Shown in pieces: positions 18,875 through 28,670 of a DNA stretch of 64,000 nt. The translations under genes were made by a program, and so were the position numbers. Source of the stretch: Helicobacter bilis (lineage in GTDB: Bacteria; Campylobacterota; Campylobacteria; Campylobacterales; Helicobacteraceae). The stretch's first letter is position 1; each line of letters starts with the position of its first letter. Under the pieces are notes generated by a model. That model was not told the origin of the DNA and ran no database searches. It saw nothing but the letters and a program-made list of their open reading frames with translations. The stretch spans positions 1,550,001 through 1,614,000 of the forward strand of contig NZ_CP019645.1 of the NCBI RefSeq assembly GCF_001999985.1, read 5' to 3'.

Positions 18875-20347
18875 ATGGCTTATGTAGATATTCCGCAAAC
18901 CATCTCTTCTAAAGAATTATTAGAAAATGATTGTAATTTCTCTGCTTCAAGTTATAAGTTTTTAACTATTGAAAAAACAAAACAACTTTTATCAAAAAAA
19001 TATGAAAATTTGTTGCAGGATTTTTATTCACTTGATGGATATGCGTTTTCATCAAATATTTTTACTTCAAGTCCAAATTACGCTATACCACTCATACAAA
19101 TATCAAATGTTAATCAAAGCGATTTTGCCCTTTCATCACAATTTGGCAGATTTATCCCTAAAATTCATATTAAAGAAAGATTTTTACTTGATAAGCCTTG
19201 CATACTTCTTTCTCTCACAGGCGGAGAAAATCAGGACAATATAAGTGTATTTTGCGAGGGGGATAAGAAATATTTACTCAATCAGCGAGTATCTGCCTAT
19301 TTTCATAAAGCCAACGAATCTAGTTTTCTTTATTTGTTTCTAGCTTTTACAAAACATCATTTTTTTAAATCGCAAATGCAAGGTAAGGGCGGTGTGCAAA
19401 AAAATATTATTTCAAGTGATAAAGAAAAACTCTATATTCCAAAAATTACCGACAAAAAAACGATAGATTTCATAGAAACCCTTACAAAATCCATTATCAA
19501 AAAAGAAGCCTTAATCAAAACAAGACATAAAGAGATTTTAAACCTAATAGAATCTGAGCTTTTAAATAATCAATTACCAAATACCTTTACCTACACTTAC
19601 CCAAATATTAAAGAATTGCAAATTGCAGGGCGACTTGATACGGGAATTTATTGTGAAGAGTTTAAAAAATGGAATTTTATTATAAAAAATTATAAATATG
19701 GAAGTAAAAATTTAATTGATAGAGGCTTTACTTATGCTCGTGGAACTTCATTGGAAAAAAACTTTATAGGCACTCGTGTAGATAGCGACACTTTTAAGAA
19801 AGGATATTATGAACTCCTAATTCCTACAAATATCACGGAGTTTGGCACTATTTCAAAAACTACTTTTATTGGCACTAAAGCAAAGTTAAAAACAATTCAA
19901 AAAGGAGATATAATTTTTGGCGGTGAGGCAACTTTTAAAAGCTGTGTGATTATAGATGACACACATAATATAGCAACGAACTATCACGGAATTAGAATTA
20001 TAAATACAAATAATGATTTTATTGAAAGTATTTTTATGCGTTGTTTCTTGGAGTTTTGGAGGGTTAAGAAAATGCTAAAATTTATTAGCGTTGGCGGACA
20101 AGGTGGGCATTGTGCACCGAGCTATTTTCACCTGATAGAAACACCATTATTCCCCCAAAATCTACAAGAGCAAATAGCAAAGCTTTATCATAATGAAAAC
20201 GCAAAGCTACCAGATCCTTTAAGTAAAAATTTCACACAAGATGATAAAGAGTTTTGTCAAGTTGCTGGAATCTATGAGCTAGACTTAAGCATTAAGCAAC
20301 TAAAAACCACCCTTAACAGAATGATTGATGATATTATAAACGAGTAA
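18875..20347 (+). CDS. DNA specificity (HsdS-type) subunit
   Basis: 490 residues, DNA target recognition for the preceding nuclease-methylase. Two repeats are visible: the first recognition domain (about 20-190) ends in GGVQKNIISSDKEKLYIP followed by a coiled-coil arm (KSIIKKEALIKTRHKEILN); the second (about 255-440) ends in GGQGGHCAPSYFHLIETP and a second helix. This is the usual two-half form. Its ATG follows the methylase stop directly, so the two are cotranslated. If the methylase is dead here, this subunit has no partner in the window. Confidence 0.85.
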   Translation: MAYVDIPQTISSKELLENDCNFSASSYKFLTIEKTKQLLSKKYENLLQDFYSLDGYAFSSNIFTSSPNYAIPLIQISNVNQSDFALSSQFGRFIPKIHIKERFLLDKPCILLSLTGGENQDNISVFCEGDKKYLLNQRVSAYFHKANESSFLYLFLAFTKHHFFKSQMQGKGGVQKNIISSDKEKLYIPKITDKKTIDFIETLTKSIIKKEALIKTRHKEILNLIESELLNNQLPNTFTYTYPNIKELQIAGRLDTGIYCEEFKKWNFIIKNYKYGSKNLIDRGFTYARGTSLEKNFIGTRVDSDTFKKGYYELLIPTNITEFGTISKTTFIGTKAKLKTIQKGDIIFGGEATFKSCVIIDDTHNIATNYHGIRIINTNNDFIESIFMRCFLEFWRVKKMLKFISVGGQGGHCAPSYFHLIETPLFPQNLQEQIAKLYHNENAKLPDPLSKNFTQDDKEFCQVAGIYELDLSIKQLKTTLNRMIDDIINE

Positions 20348-20407
20348 AATAGCACAATTTAATTGTTATAGTATATCAATATGAGAGAAACACTATAACA
20401 CCAAACC

Positions 20408-23113
20408 TTAAAACCTATATCCCCCTTGTATATAAAATTGTCGTCCCACTTCATAAACAGGCACGGCGGTAGTCCCAGCAGTAGCGGAAAAACTAGCACT
20501 TGCGATAGCAATATTTTTAGAATCTAGCACATTTAAAATATCGAGATTCACATAGGCTATATTGCCTTTTCCCATGTTAAATTCCACACCTAAACGCATA
20601 TCCCAAGTAAATGCTCCCGGTATCATAAAGGCTTTAAAGGTATCTACTTTTGTTAAAATCCCATCGATTACAAAGCTATCTTTATCTTTATCATTAGTAA
20701 CACTTGCCATTGTATTATATCCCGCACGATAGCGGAAGAAATTATTCCATAAAAATTTATAGCGTGAGAAAGCATAAGTATGTGTAAGATTCAGTCGCAA
20801 AGTATAAGGACGCACAAAGTTTTCTGCGGGTCTATCAGCATAACGCATAAGCACTCCATCATAGCTTATCCATTGATTTGCCAATTCCCCATTGGTTAAA
20901 ATGTCTGTATAGTCAGCATAATTACGATAGACTCCAGTCCAATCAAACGCAAATAGATAATAATGCTTGATACCAAATGTATCAATCGTTTTATTATTTT
21001 GCAAGCTAATGCTTACAACATCAGTATCACTTTTTCCATCATTTGTATATACATAACGCAAATCTTTTGTGAGACCTGCTACATTGCTACTACAATTGCG
21101 TGTGCTTATATTGCCTTGTGGGTCTTTACAAGCCCTTCTTATCTCATCTCGTCCAAATCTATGGATATATTTCGCACTCAAATTAAACATATAGATTTGC
21201 TGTGAGATTCCAGCCATAAGCTCATCAGCATAAGGGACTTTTAGCTGTGAAAAGTTTGTATCATTTTTATTTTGTGTTGCGCTTGCATTTTCCCATGATT
21301 GCAAGTGGTCTTTACGCTCAAGGGTATATTCTAAGCTTGATCGTCCATCCATTAGGACATAGGTAAAAAGATTTCTTCCATAATAGCGGTTTGCCCCAAA
21401 GTTAAATGTTGTTGCAAAGTCTTTTAAGTCGTGATTCCATGGGGCGATATAGGCTAGACTTAGTCGTGGGGCTATCGGGGCTTTATTCATGTAGGTATCA
21501 TAATCAAGCCTTATACCAAAACGCACAAGCAAATCACCATAAGATTTAAAATCAAACTTCATAGAATCTTCCGCAAACATTGCTGTATTGACATTGGATA
21601 GATTAATATTTCCAGCTTTATAGAGTGTAGCCTTATACATGTATTGTCCGTTATTATCTTTCCAATCATTTTGTTGATTTGCCACAACACCATTCGAACA
21701 CCAAAAAGTTTCACTGCATGTTTGCCCGTTTTTAAGTGGCTTTGTAAAAGCAGATCCGCTAAATAGCGTATCTTCTGCTCTCTCATACAATGCATAAGTA
21801 TAGCCTAAATCCATACCGACATTAAAGACATTTTCCCAAAAGCTTAGACTAAGCGGCTCAAACTGCTGTGCAACTCTCAAATCAAGCTTTGTCTGCGAAG
21901 TCTCAACATTACCATAACTGCCCTCTGACTGATTGCCATTTGGATTCCAATTTTTATCACTGCTATATCTCCAGCCTCTCATGTGCTGCTCACTGCCACT
22001 GCGAGAGTTTTCCATATAGTTAAAGCTACTTTGTGCGTTTAATACGCCTAATTCATTTTGATAAGTTGTCTTTACTCCTAGCTGATGTCCGCCACTTTGC
22101 AAGTAAAAATCAGAATCTCTCGTATTTACAATAAAATATTCATTATATTGCGGTGCATACGCATAGCTACTCTCTATTTGTATATTTTCTCCAATGTCAT
22201 AATAGCCTTTTATAAAAAAGTTGTAGCTTTGTCGCTTTTGCGTTTTTATCGAGCTATCTGTGGTCGTGCCATTTTGACTTGATGTATAAGCATTAAGCGG
22301 GATAAAGCTTTGCATAGTGGTAAAACTTGCAATCACACCAGCATTATCGTTAAACTTAGATTCTATACTTGAGCGGATTGCATGTTTTATGAAATTAGGC
22401 TGCGCGCTTGCTGAAGTTGAGTTAAGAAAATTTTCATAACTTTGTGAGTTACTCTCATAGATATGATAATTTGTCAGTGAAAATTTATCATTAGCGGCAT
22501 TTCCCTGCGAGATTTGATAGCTAATATTTGCGCCAAATTTCTTTATAGGTCTTTTTGTATTTGCCTCCACAACACCCCCTGTGAAGCCACCATAAGCAGC
22601 CGAGATATTAGAATCTTGCACTTGAATAGATTCTAAAAGACTTGTATCAATATTTAGTCCTTGACTTCTACCCGGAAGCGCATTGGCTGCGACTGGATTG
22701 CTACCTTGTGAGCCTGCAGGATCTAAGTCATTATTCATATTAAAGCCATCTAGCTGAAAGTTATTTTGATAGAAAAGTCCGCCACTAATGCTGATATTTG
22801 CAGGGTCAATCTCACCGGGTGTAGTGGATTTTAGCTGTGCGTTATCAAATTGCACATTAGGCAGTATCTTTAATATCGAGGTTATATCACCATTGCCACT
22901 AGGATTAGAATCCAGAACACTTTTATTAAGCCTTGATCCACTTTGATAGGTTTTTAACTTAGTATTCGTTGTAACAACGGCATTGAGCCTATGTGTAACT
23001 TCTTTTGTGCCTTGTGAAGTTTGATCTTGTGAAAGTGTATTTTTACTCTCTTCTGCGTGTGTGAGATACACCATAGCTAAAACTATGATATAACACTTAT
23101 TTAAATCTTTCAT
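20408..23113 (-). CDS. TonB-dependent outer-membrane receptor
   Basis: 901 residues with an N-terminal signal peptide (MKDLNKCYIIVLAMVYLTHA). A plug domain follows: TNTKLKTYQSG, NPSGNGDITSILKILPNV, ISGGLFYQNNFQLDGFNMNND and VQDSNISAAYGGFTGGVVEA, the typical order. A long barrel domain ends in the aromatic QFYIQGGYRF. The substrate is unknown; iron, haem, nickel or cobalamin are all possible. A Fur-like AT-rich element lies 31 bases upstream of the start and a C12 tract 238 bases upstream. Standalone gene. Earlier cysteine pairs in extracellular loops (CSETFWCSNG, CKDPQGNISTRNC) may form disulfides. Confidence 0.88.
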   Translation of the reverse strand: MKDLNKCYIIVLAMVYLTHAEESKNTLSQDQTSQGTKEVTHRLNAVVTTNTKLKTYQSGSRLNKSVLDSNPSGNGDITSILKILPNVQFDNAQLKSTTPGEIDPANISISGGLFYQNNFQLDGFNMNNDLDPAGSQGSNPVAANALPGRSQGLNIDTSLLESIQVQDSNISAAYGGFTGGVVEANTKRPIKKFGANISYQISQGNAANDKFSLTNYHIYESNSQSYENFLNSTSASAQPNFIKHAIRSSIESKFNDNAGVIASFTTMQSFIPLNAYTSSQNGTTTDSSIKTQKRQSYNFFIKGYYDIGENIQIESSYAYAPQYNEYFIVNTRDSDFYLQSGGHQLGVKTTYQNELGVLNAQSSFNYMENSRSGSEQHMRGWRYSSDKNWNPNGNQSEGSYGNVETSQTKLDLRVAQQFEPLSLSFWENVFNVGMDLGYTYALYERAEDTLFSGSAFTKPLKNGQTCSETFWCSNGVVANQQNDWKDNNGQYMYKATLYKAGNINLSNVNTAMFAEDSMKFDFKSYGDLLVRFGIRLDYDTYMNKAPIAPRLSLAYIAPWNHDLKDFATTFNFGANRYYGRNLFTYVLMDGRSSLEYTLERKDHLQSWENASATQNKNDTNFSQLKVPYADELMAGISQQIYMFNLSAKYIHRFGRDEIRRACKDPQGNISTRNCSSNVAGLTKDLRYVYTNDGKSDTDVVSISLQNNKTIDTFGIKHYYLFAFDWTGVYRNYADYTDILTNGELANQWISYDGVLMRYADRPAENFVRPYTLRLNLTHTYAFSRYKFLWNNFFRYRAGYNTMASVTNDKDKDSFVIDGILTKVDTFKAFMIPGAFTWDMRLGVEFNMGKGNIAYVNLDILNVLDSKNIAIASASFSATAGTTAVPVYEVGRQFYIQGGYRF

Positions 23114-23143
23114 AACAACCCCTTTATTTTTAATTAAAAAAAG

Positions 23144-23160
23144 GAATTATTACTATTATT
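23144..23160. promoter_or_regulatory. Fur-box-like element upstream of TonB-dependent receptor
   Basis: GAATTATTACTATTATT resembles the AT-rich direct/inverted repeats (TAATAATnATTATTA type) bound by Helicobacter Fur. Located 31 bases before the start, overlapping where the promoter should be. AT richness makes chance matches common. Confidence 0.4.
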
Positions 23161-23350
23161 ATATTAATATATACTTAAAATTATACAAATTGTTATTATT
23201 TTAAGGAATGCAAGACAATTGCATAGCATGTTGAAGTGCAATAACAAAAGAGAAGTTCTAAGTGTTATAATTTTGGAGAGAACCTATGTGAAAGTGCGAC
23301 ATACAATGACAAATATCTAAACTTCCAAAAAACACAAATAACACTGCTCA

Positions 23351-23362
23351 CCCCCCCCCCCC
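23351..23362. repeat. C12 homopolymer between comEA-like gene and receptor
   Basis: Twelve C, 238 bases upstream of the receptor start codon. No convincing reading frame crosses it. In H. pylori, tracts of this kind in leader regions tune transcription or translation. Confidence 0.7.
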
Positions 23363-23584
23363 TTAAGCAACAAAGTTTCTTGCAGATTATAGGTTATATT
23401 GAAATGACAAATATTCCTTAACCCAAGTCACTAACTCTACGCTATCAATTAAGCTACAAAAAAAACAATCCCGCACATATTTTGACACAAAGATCTGCTT
23501 TTTGCTTCACAAAATCTAGCACAGCAAAACGCCATGAAACATGGATTAATCATACACTACAGCAAAAGAAATAAATCACACCAT

Positions 23585-23600
23585 TGTGATATTTATCACA
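23585..23600. promoter_or_regulatory. CRP/FNR-type palindrome
   Basis: TGTGATATTTATCACA fits the consensus TGTGA-N6-TCACA exactly. It lies 19 bases beyond the stop of the ComEA-like gene and about 470 bases upstream of the receptor. It could also be a small terminator stem for the gene before it. Confidence 0.35.
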
Positions 23601-23618
23601 TAAAAGCAGATACAAAAA

Positions 23619-23882
23619 TTATTTTTTTGTTGTTTGTGGTTGGCTCGTTACAACAATATCTTTTTTAATCTTATCAAAGATCGCTTGCCCTATGCCTTTT
23701 ACCTGCATAATATCTTCAATCTTTTTGAATCTATTTTTTGTGCGATATTCAACAATCGCTTTTGCCTTTGCTTCACCGATACCATTTAATGTCATAAGCT
23801 CTTTTTGACTAGCAGTGTTAATATTTACCGCCGCAAAAAGAAAACCGGACAACATAACAAATAACAGCAAAAATCTCTTCAT
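23619..23882 (-). CDS. ComEA-like helix-hairpin-helix DNA-binding protein
   Basis: 87 residues from ATG 23882 (a TTG 15 bases earlier is also possible, but GGGAG sits correctly before this ATG). Signal peptide [17 protein letters not shown], then a tandem HhH motif: [25 protein letters not shown] and [19 protein letters not shown]. Proteins of this form bind DNA in the periplasm and pull it in during natural transformation. Short C-terminal polar tail. Monocistronic. Confidence 0.82.
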   Translation of the reverse strand: MKRFLLLFVMLSGFLFAAVNINTASQKELMTLNGIGEAKAKAIVEYRTKNRFKKIEDIMQVKGIGQAIFDKIKKDIVVTSQPQTTKK

Positions 23883-24089
23883 AACTAAAACTCCCAAATT
23901 AAAGATTAGACTTACAGCATAACATAAAAAATCCTATAATACTTTTTTCACCTCAATGCTTATTGCATTTTTGTGCATTATGTGTAAAAATGTGAATTAT
24001 TTCATGCAGGTTTAACACATGAAGTTTCATATATCGCGACAAAGTTACTATAAAATCATCGATTATTTAACAATATAAGGAATTTTTGA

Positions 24090-24674
24090 GTGAGTTATAC
24101 GCCTATTGTGCTTGGTATAAGCGGTGGAAGCTGTATTGAGTTGGCATTGCATTTTATAAAGAGATTCCCAAAAGATCGCGCACTCTATGTTGTGCCAACG
24201 CAAAATGCAGCCATGCTTTGTCAAGCAGAAAAGAAACAAAATCTTAGAAATCTTATCAATGCGATACGCACGGATAATCTCGTGATTCATGATTCTATGA
24301 CAAGCCCTTTAGCAAGTGGCAGCTTTTATTTTGAATCCTGCATTATTTTACCAACAAGCAGTAACACACTATCAAGCATTGCAAATGGCTTGCAAAGCAA
24401 TCTCCTTACGCGTGTAGGGGCTGTGTGTTTGAAAGAAAAGAGGAAACTAATACTTGGTGTAAGGGAAATGCCCTTAAGCGCTATTTTACTTGAAAATATG
24501 GCAAAGCTTGCTAATCTTGGTGTATATATCGCACCACCTATTGCTGGTTATTATGGCGGTATTTGTGATTTAGAATCCTTGCATGATTTTTTAATCGGTA
24601 AATATTTTGATATGCTTGATATACCACATGATTTATTTGTGCGTTGGGGGACAAATAAACAAAATACAATCTAA
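24090..24674 (+). CDS. ubiX: UbiX flavin prenyltransferase
   Basis: Makes prenylated FMN, the cofactor of UbiD-type decarboxylases used in ubiquinone/menaquinone pathways. Markers: GISGGSCIELA near the start (flavin phosphate loop), SMTSPLASGSF, PTSSNTLSSIANGL, and REMPLSAILLENM. Starts at GTG 24090 with AAGGA upstream. 194 residues, normal. The hairpin GCTTGTT-TG-AACAAGC at 24710-24725, 36 bases after the stop, may end the transcript. Confidence 0.85.
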   Translation: MSYTPIVLGISGGSCIELALHFIKRFPKDRALYVVPTQNAAMLCQAEKKQNLRNLINAIRTDNLVIHDSMTSPLASGSFYFESCIILPTSSNTLSSIANGLQSNLLTRVGAVCLKEKRKLILGVREMPLSAILLENMAKLANLGVYIAPPIAGYYGGICDLESLHDFLIGKYFDMLDIPHDLFVRWGTNKQNTI

Positions 24675-24709
24675 ACGAATATTGAAGCATATAGCATACA
24701 GAGGTGTTG

Positions 24710-24725
24710 GCTTGTTTGAACAAGC
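24710..24725. terminator. Hairpin between ubiX and ureA
   Basis: Perfect 7-base stem GCTTGTT/AACAAGC with a 2-base loop. No strong T-run follows, so it may instead be a leader structure ahead of ureA. Confidence 0.35.
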
Positions 24726-24835
24726 ACTCTTGTGCCAAAGAAACGCATGAAAAATAACAAACTATAAAGCATGTTACTATTTTGTTTATACTTATAGTGT
24801 AAATACTTATTTTTACATTTCATAAAGGAATATTC

Positions 24836-25513
24836 ATGAGATTAACCCCAAGAGAGTTAGATAAGATGATGTTGCATTATGCTGGGACTTTGGCAAAGAG
24901 TCGCAAAGATAAAGGCATAAAGCTAAATTATGTAGAATCTATTGCCTATATTTCTATGGAGATTATGGAACACGCTAGAGAGGGCAAAAAAAGTGTCGCT
25001 GAACTCATGCAGTTAGGCAGGACGCTTTTAAAAGCAGATGATGTGATGGAAGGTGTAGCAAATATGATACATGATGTGCAAGTTGAGGTGAGTTTCCCTG
25101 ATGGCACAAAACTTGTTACAATTCATAATCCTATTGAAGAGAGTGGCAAACTAAAACCGGGTGAATTTATCCTAAAAGATGAAGAGATTGTGTTGAATGC
25201 AAATAAAGATTCTATCAGCATTAAGGTTACGAATAAGGGCGATAGACCTATACAAGTAGGCTCACATTTTCACTTTTTTGAGACAAATAAGCTTTTGGTA
25301 TTTGATAGAGAGATGGCTTATGGCAAAAGGCTTGATATTGCCTCTGGGACTTCTGTGAGATTTGAGCCCGGAGAGACTAAGAGTGTAAATCTCATTAGCT
25401 TTGGTGGGAATGAGAGGCTATATGGATTTAATGACTTAGTCAATGGGCAAATAAGCGAAGCCAATAAGCAACAAGCCTTAGATAATGCGAGAAATAAGGG
25501 TTTTGTAGATTGA
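24836..25513 (+). CDS. ureA: Urease subunit alpha UreA (fused gamma-beta)
   Basis: 225 residues. In Helicobacter the two small urease subunits of other bacteria are fused: the gamma-like part (1-100; [22 protein letters not shown]-like [14 protein letters not shown]) and the beta-like part (105-225; [47 protein letters not shown]). With UreB it forms the nickel urease that turns urea into ammonia and CO2 and protects against acid. ATG with AAAGGA. TATACTTATAGT about 45 bases upstream is a plausible -10 region. Confidence 0.97.
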   Translation: MRLTPRELDKMMLHYAGTLAKSRKDKGIKLNYVESIAYISMEIMEHAREGKKSVAELMQLGRTLLKADDVMEGVANMIHDVQVEVSFPDGTKLVTIHNPIEESGKLKPGEFILKDEEIVLNANKDSISIKVTNKGDRPIQVGSHFHFFETNKLLVFDREMAYGKRLDIASGTSVRFEPGETKSVNLISFGGNERLYGFNDLVNGQISEANKQQALDNARNKGFVD

Positions 25514-25834
25514 GTTAGGGTGATTATTCTTTTAAATAAGAATAGGGTTTTGTTGTATTAAGTGAAGTAGCAAGACTTTATTTTGTTATTGAATATGTAT
25601 TTTGTTGTTTTGCATTAAGGATAAAAACTCTTCTTATAGAAAGAGATGTTTCAGCACTAAAGTGCTTCAACATGACAAACCAATACAACATTTATGTTGA
25701 GTGTGAAACACAAAATATCTGTATTTTACAAAAGAGTTTTGACACAAGCGTGTTAATATGACAAACAAAGCCAAAAGATTCAGTAAAATTTAAGCTTAAG
25801 GGCTTTGAATAATAAATTATAAGAAAGGAAAAAC
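25514..25834. other. 321-base gap between ureA and ureB carrying repeats
   Basis: In H. pylori these two genes are only a few bases apart. Here the gap holds a hairpin ATTCTT-TTAAAT-AAGAAT near 25528 and, at 25644-25765, three to four arms of the dispersed palindromic repeat (AGATGTTTCAGCAC, GCTTCAACATGACA, TTATGTTGAGTGTGAAACAC, GTGTTAATATGACA). AAGAAAGGAAAAAC precedes the ureB ATG. Confidence 0.8.
25644..25765. repeat. Palindromic repeat cluster between ureA and ureB
   Basis: Arms ending in ATGACA at 25677 and 25764 with an opposite arm between. Sequence has drifted from the canonical GAGCG..GCGAAATATCT but keeps TGTTTC/GAAACA and TGACA. Confidence 0.65.
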
Positions 25835-27544
25835 ATGATAAAAATAAATAGACAAGAGTATGTCTCAATGTATGGACCAACAACGGGTGATAAGATAAGA
25901 CTAGGCGATACAGAATTATTCGCAGAGATTGAAAAAGATTATGCGATATATGGAGAAGAGATTAAGTTTGGCGGTGGCAAGACTATAAGAGATGGTATGG
26001 CACAATCTGTGAGTGATAGTGAAAATGAGCTAGATTCTGTAATCACAAATGCAGTTATTATAGATTACACTGGAATTTATAAAGCAGATATAGGCATAAA
26101 AAATGGAAAGATTTTTGGCATTGGAAAAGCGGGGAATAAAGACACACAAGATGGCGTATGTGATAAACTTATTGTTGGCACAAATACAGAAGTTATCGCT
26201 GGTGAGGGACTAATCGTTACTGCTGGTGGCATTGATACGCATATCCACTATATTTCACCTACACAGATTCCAACGGCTTTATATAGCGGCGTTACCACTA
26301 TGATTGGTGGTGGCACAGGTCCTGCGGCTGGGACTAGTGCGACGACTTGCACACCGGGGAGTTGGCACATGCGTGAGATGATTAGGGCGACACAGCATTA
26401 TGCTATGAATTTTGGCTTTTTTGGTAAGGGTAATAGCTCGAATGAAAATGCTTTGAGTAAGCAGATAGAATCTGGGGCTTTGGGCTTAAAGGTGCATGAA
26501 GATTGGGGTTCAACACCCGCAGCGATTAATCATGCACTAAATATTGCAGATAAATATGATGTCCAAATCGCTATCCATACTGATACACTCAATGAAGCTG
26601 GTTGCATGGAAGATACACTGCAAGCAATTAATGGCAGGACGATACACACTTTTCATACAGAAGGTGCAGGTGGCGGACATGCCCCTGATATTATCAAAGC
26701 AGCAGGGGAACTCCATGTATTACCCGCTTCAACAAATCCTACGATTCCCTTTACGACAAATACTGCTGATGAGCATTTAGACATGCTTATGGTTTGCCAT
26801 CATTTAGATAAAAATATTAAAGAAGATGTAGCCTTTGCAGATTCTAGAATCCGCCCTGAAACAATTGCTGCGGAAGATACCCTACATGACATGGGAATCT
26901 TTTCTATCACAAGCTCTGACTCACAAGCTATGGGTAGAGTTGGCGAAGTCATCATTAGGACTTGGCAAACAGCTGATAAGTGTAAAAGAGAGTTTGGTGC
27001 ATTAAAAGAAGAAAAAGGCGATAATGATAACTTTAGAATCAAACGCTATATCGCAAAATATACCATAAATCCAGCGATAGCGCACGGCATAGCAGATTAT
27101 GTTGGCTCTGTCGAGATAGGTAAAATCGCTGATTTAGTGATTTGGAAGCCAAGCATGTTTGGTGTGAAACCTGAAATGATTCTTAAAAATGGCATGATTG
27201 TCGCAGCAAAAATAGGTGATAGCAACGCTTCAATCCCAACACCACAACCTATAGTCTATGCTGATATGTTTGGTAGTGTGGGAAGCGCAAAGTATGATTG
27301 CGGATTTACCTTTGTATCAAAAGTAGCTTTTGATTCTAATATTAAAGAAAAATATGGGATAGAAAGAAATATTTTGCCTGTAAAAAATTGTAGAAATATC
27401 ACAAAAAAAGATATGAAACATAACGATGTAGTAGAAAAAATAGAAGTAGATTCTGAAACCTATGAAGTAAAGGTAAATGGAGTAAAAATCACTTCAAAAC
27501 CCGTTAGTAAAGTGTCCTTAGGGCAGCTTTACACTCTCTTTTAA
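25835..27544 (+). CDS. ureB: Urease subunit beta UreB (catalytic)
   Basis: 569 residues, the nickel-bearing catalytic subunit. Visible: [14 protein letters not shown] at the start, [15 protein letters not shown] (Ni-binding His pair), GLKVHEDWG with the carbamylated Lys, [11 protein letters not shown], the active-site flap region with VCHHLD, and [15 protein letters not shown]. Full family length with no insertions despite the repeats around it. ATG preceded by AGAAAGGAAAA. Confidence 0.98.
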   Translation: MIKINRQEYVSMYGPTTGDKIRLGDTELFAEIEKDYAIYGEEIKFGGGKTIRDGMAQSVSDSENELDSVITNAVIIDYTGIYKADIGIKNGKIFGIGKAGNKDTQDGVCDKLIVGTNTEVIAGEGLIVTAGGIDTHIHYISPTQIPTALYSGVTTMIGGGTGPAAGTSATTCTPGSWHMREMIRATQHYAMNFGFFGKGNSSNENALSKQIESGALGLKVHEDWGSTPAAINHALNIADKYDVQIAIHTDTLNEAGCMEDTLQAINGRTIHTFHTEGAGGGHAPDIIKAAGELHVLPASTNPTIPFTTNTADEHLDMLMVCHHLDKNIKEDVAFADSRIRPETIAAEDTLHDMGIFSITSSDSQAMGRVGEVIIRTWQTADKCKREFGALKEEKGDNDNFRIKRYIAKYTINPAIAHGIADYVGSVEIGKIADLVIWKPSMFGVKPEMILKNGMIVAAKIGDSNASIPTPQPIVYADMFGSVGSAKYDCGFTFVSKVAFDSNIKEKYGIERNILPVKNCRNITKKDMKHNDVVEKIEVDSETYEVKVNGVKITSKPVSKVSLGQLYTLF

Positions 27545-27554
27545 GGTGTGGTAA

Positions 27555-28067
27555 ATGCTAGAAATTGTATTGCTTTATGTAGCCATTGTGCTTATTAATA
27601 ATGGAATCTGTAGGCTTAGCAATATCGATAGCAAGAGTGCTTCTATTATGAATATCTTTGTAGGCTTACTCTCTGTTATTATTAATGTTATAGCCATTAT
27701 ACATGGTGATTTTAATAATGATAAAAGTGATTTTTATGCAGCAGCGACCGGCTTATTATTTGGCTTTACTTATTTATTTGTCGCTGCTAATAATCTTTTT
27801 AATCTTGATACAAGAGCGTTTGGCTGGTATAGCCTATTTGTTGCGATAAACTCCATTCCAGCGGCATATTTGAGTTATAAAGATGATGTCGTGCATATCT
27901 CATTTACTGCGATATGGCTTGCATGGGGAGTATTATGGCTCACTGGCTTTATTGAGTGTGTGCTAAAGATTGAGTTAAAGTTTGTGCCTTATCTTGCTAT
28001 TTTTGAGGGCATTGTTACAGCGTGGATACCTGCTTGGTTATTTTTCATGGGTATTTGGAGCATGTAG
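27555..28067 (+). CDS. ureI: UreI acid-gated urea channel
   Basis: 170 residues, about six hydrophobic helices (LEIVLLYVAIVLINNG at the N-terminus; IWLAWGVLWLTGFIEC late). Forms the inner-membrane pore that lets urea in at low pH. Shorter than the 195 residues of H. pylori, mainly in the periplasmic loop after helix two, as in UreI of enterohepatic species. Begins 10 bases after ureB; its stop overlaps the ureE start. Confidence 0.95.
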   Translation: MLEIVLLYVAIVLINNGICRLSNIDSKSASIMNIFVGLLSVIINVIAIIHGDFNNDKSDFYAAATGLLFGFTYLFVAANNLFNLDTRAFGWYSLFVAINSIPAAYLSYKDDVVHISFTAIWLAWGVLWLTGFIECVLKIELKFVPYLAIFEGIVTAWIPAWLFFMGIWSM

Positions 28068-28579
28068 TGATTATTGCAGAGATTTTAGGGAATCTAAGAG
28101 ATATTAAAGAGACTGATATACACATAGATTCTATAAATATTGAGTGGTTTAACACAAGAAAAAGAATCGCAAGATATACTTCACAAAGTGGAATTGATAT
28201 TGCCTTAAAGTTTGAGAAGCCCCTAACTATCGGGCTAAATCATGGCGATATTGTATTTAGAGATGAAAAAAGCATAATCGCAATATCCATTCTGCCAACG
28301 CATATCCTAAATATATACGCAAAAACAGAGCTAGACATAGCAAGGCTTTGCTATGAGATAGGTAACTATCATTTGCCTTTATTCCTTGGAGAGAATGCGT
28401 TTCATTTTCGCACACCTTTTGAGATACCACTGCAAAGAGTGCTTGATAGATATAACATATTCTACAAGGAAGAAGAGGGTATATTAGATTCTAAAGATAG
28501 ACTACAAGCAAGTCTTATAGCCCCAGAGCCAAGTCTTAAAATTGCAAATGATTTTAAAGTGATAGTGAATAGTAAATAG
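28067..28579 (+). CDS. ureE: UreE nickel-delivery chaperone
   Basis: Hands nickel to the urease active site. Start taken at GTG 28067 (TAGTG overlap with ureI), with GGAG 7 bases before it; this gives 170 residues, as in H. pylori, whereas a longer upstream frame would overlap ureI by 45 bases. Markers: EILGNLRDI, RIARYTSQSGIDIAL, YEIGNYHLPLF and the His-containing ENAFHFRTPFE. Confidence 0.93.
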   Translation: MIIAEILGNLRDIKETDIHIDSINIEWFNTRKRIARYTSQSGIDIALKFEKPLTIGLNHGDIVFRDEKSIIAISILPTHILNIYAKTELDIARLCYEIGNYHLPLFLGENAFHFRTPFEIPLQRVLDRYNIFYKEEEGILDSKDRLQASLIAPEPSLKIANDFKVIVNSK

Positions 28580-28585
28580 GCTATT

Positions 28586-28639
28586 GTTTAGAATCTTTTA
28601 AGCAAAATTAAGCATAAGATTTTATAAAAGATTCTAAAC
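28586..28639. other. 15-base perfect inverted repeat between ureE and ureF
   Basis: GTTTAGAATCTTTTA at 28586-28600 and TAAAAGATTCTAAAC at 28625-28639, loop of 24 bases. Each arm carries one copy of the TAGAATCT octamer. In a 91-base gap inside the operon, it may act as an attenuator or RNA-processing hairpin that lowers ureF-G-H output. Confidence 0.7.
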
Positions 28640-28670
28640 AGAATCTAATAAGGTAGAAGGATATTAAAAC

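Noticed and set aside
24675-24835. NikR operator upstream of ureA
   Set aside because: Some AT-rich half-sites are present but none fits the spaced palindrome well enough to call by eye.
28022-28066. N-terminal extension of UreE
   Set aside because: These codons overlap the end of ureI; GTG 28067 has a proper ribosome site and gives the family length.
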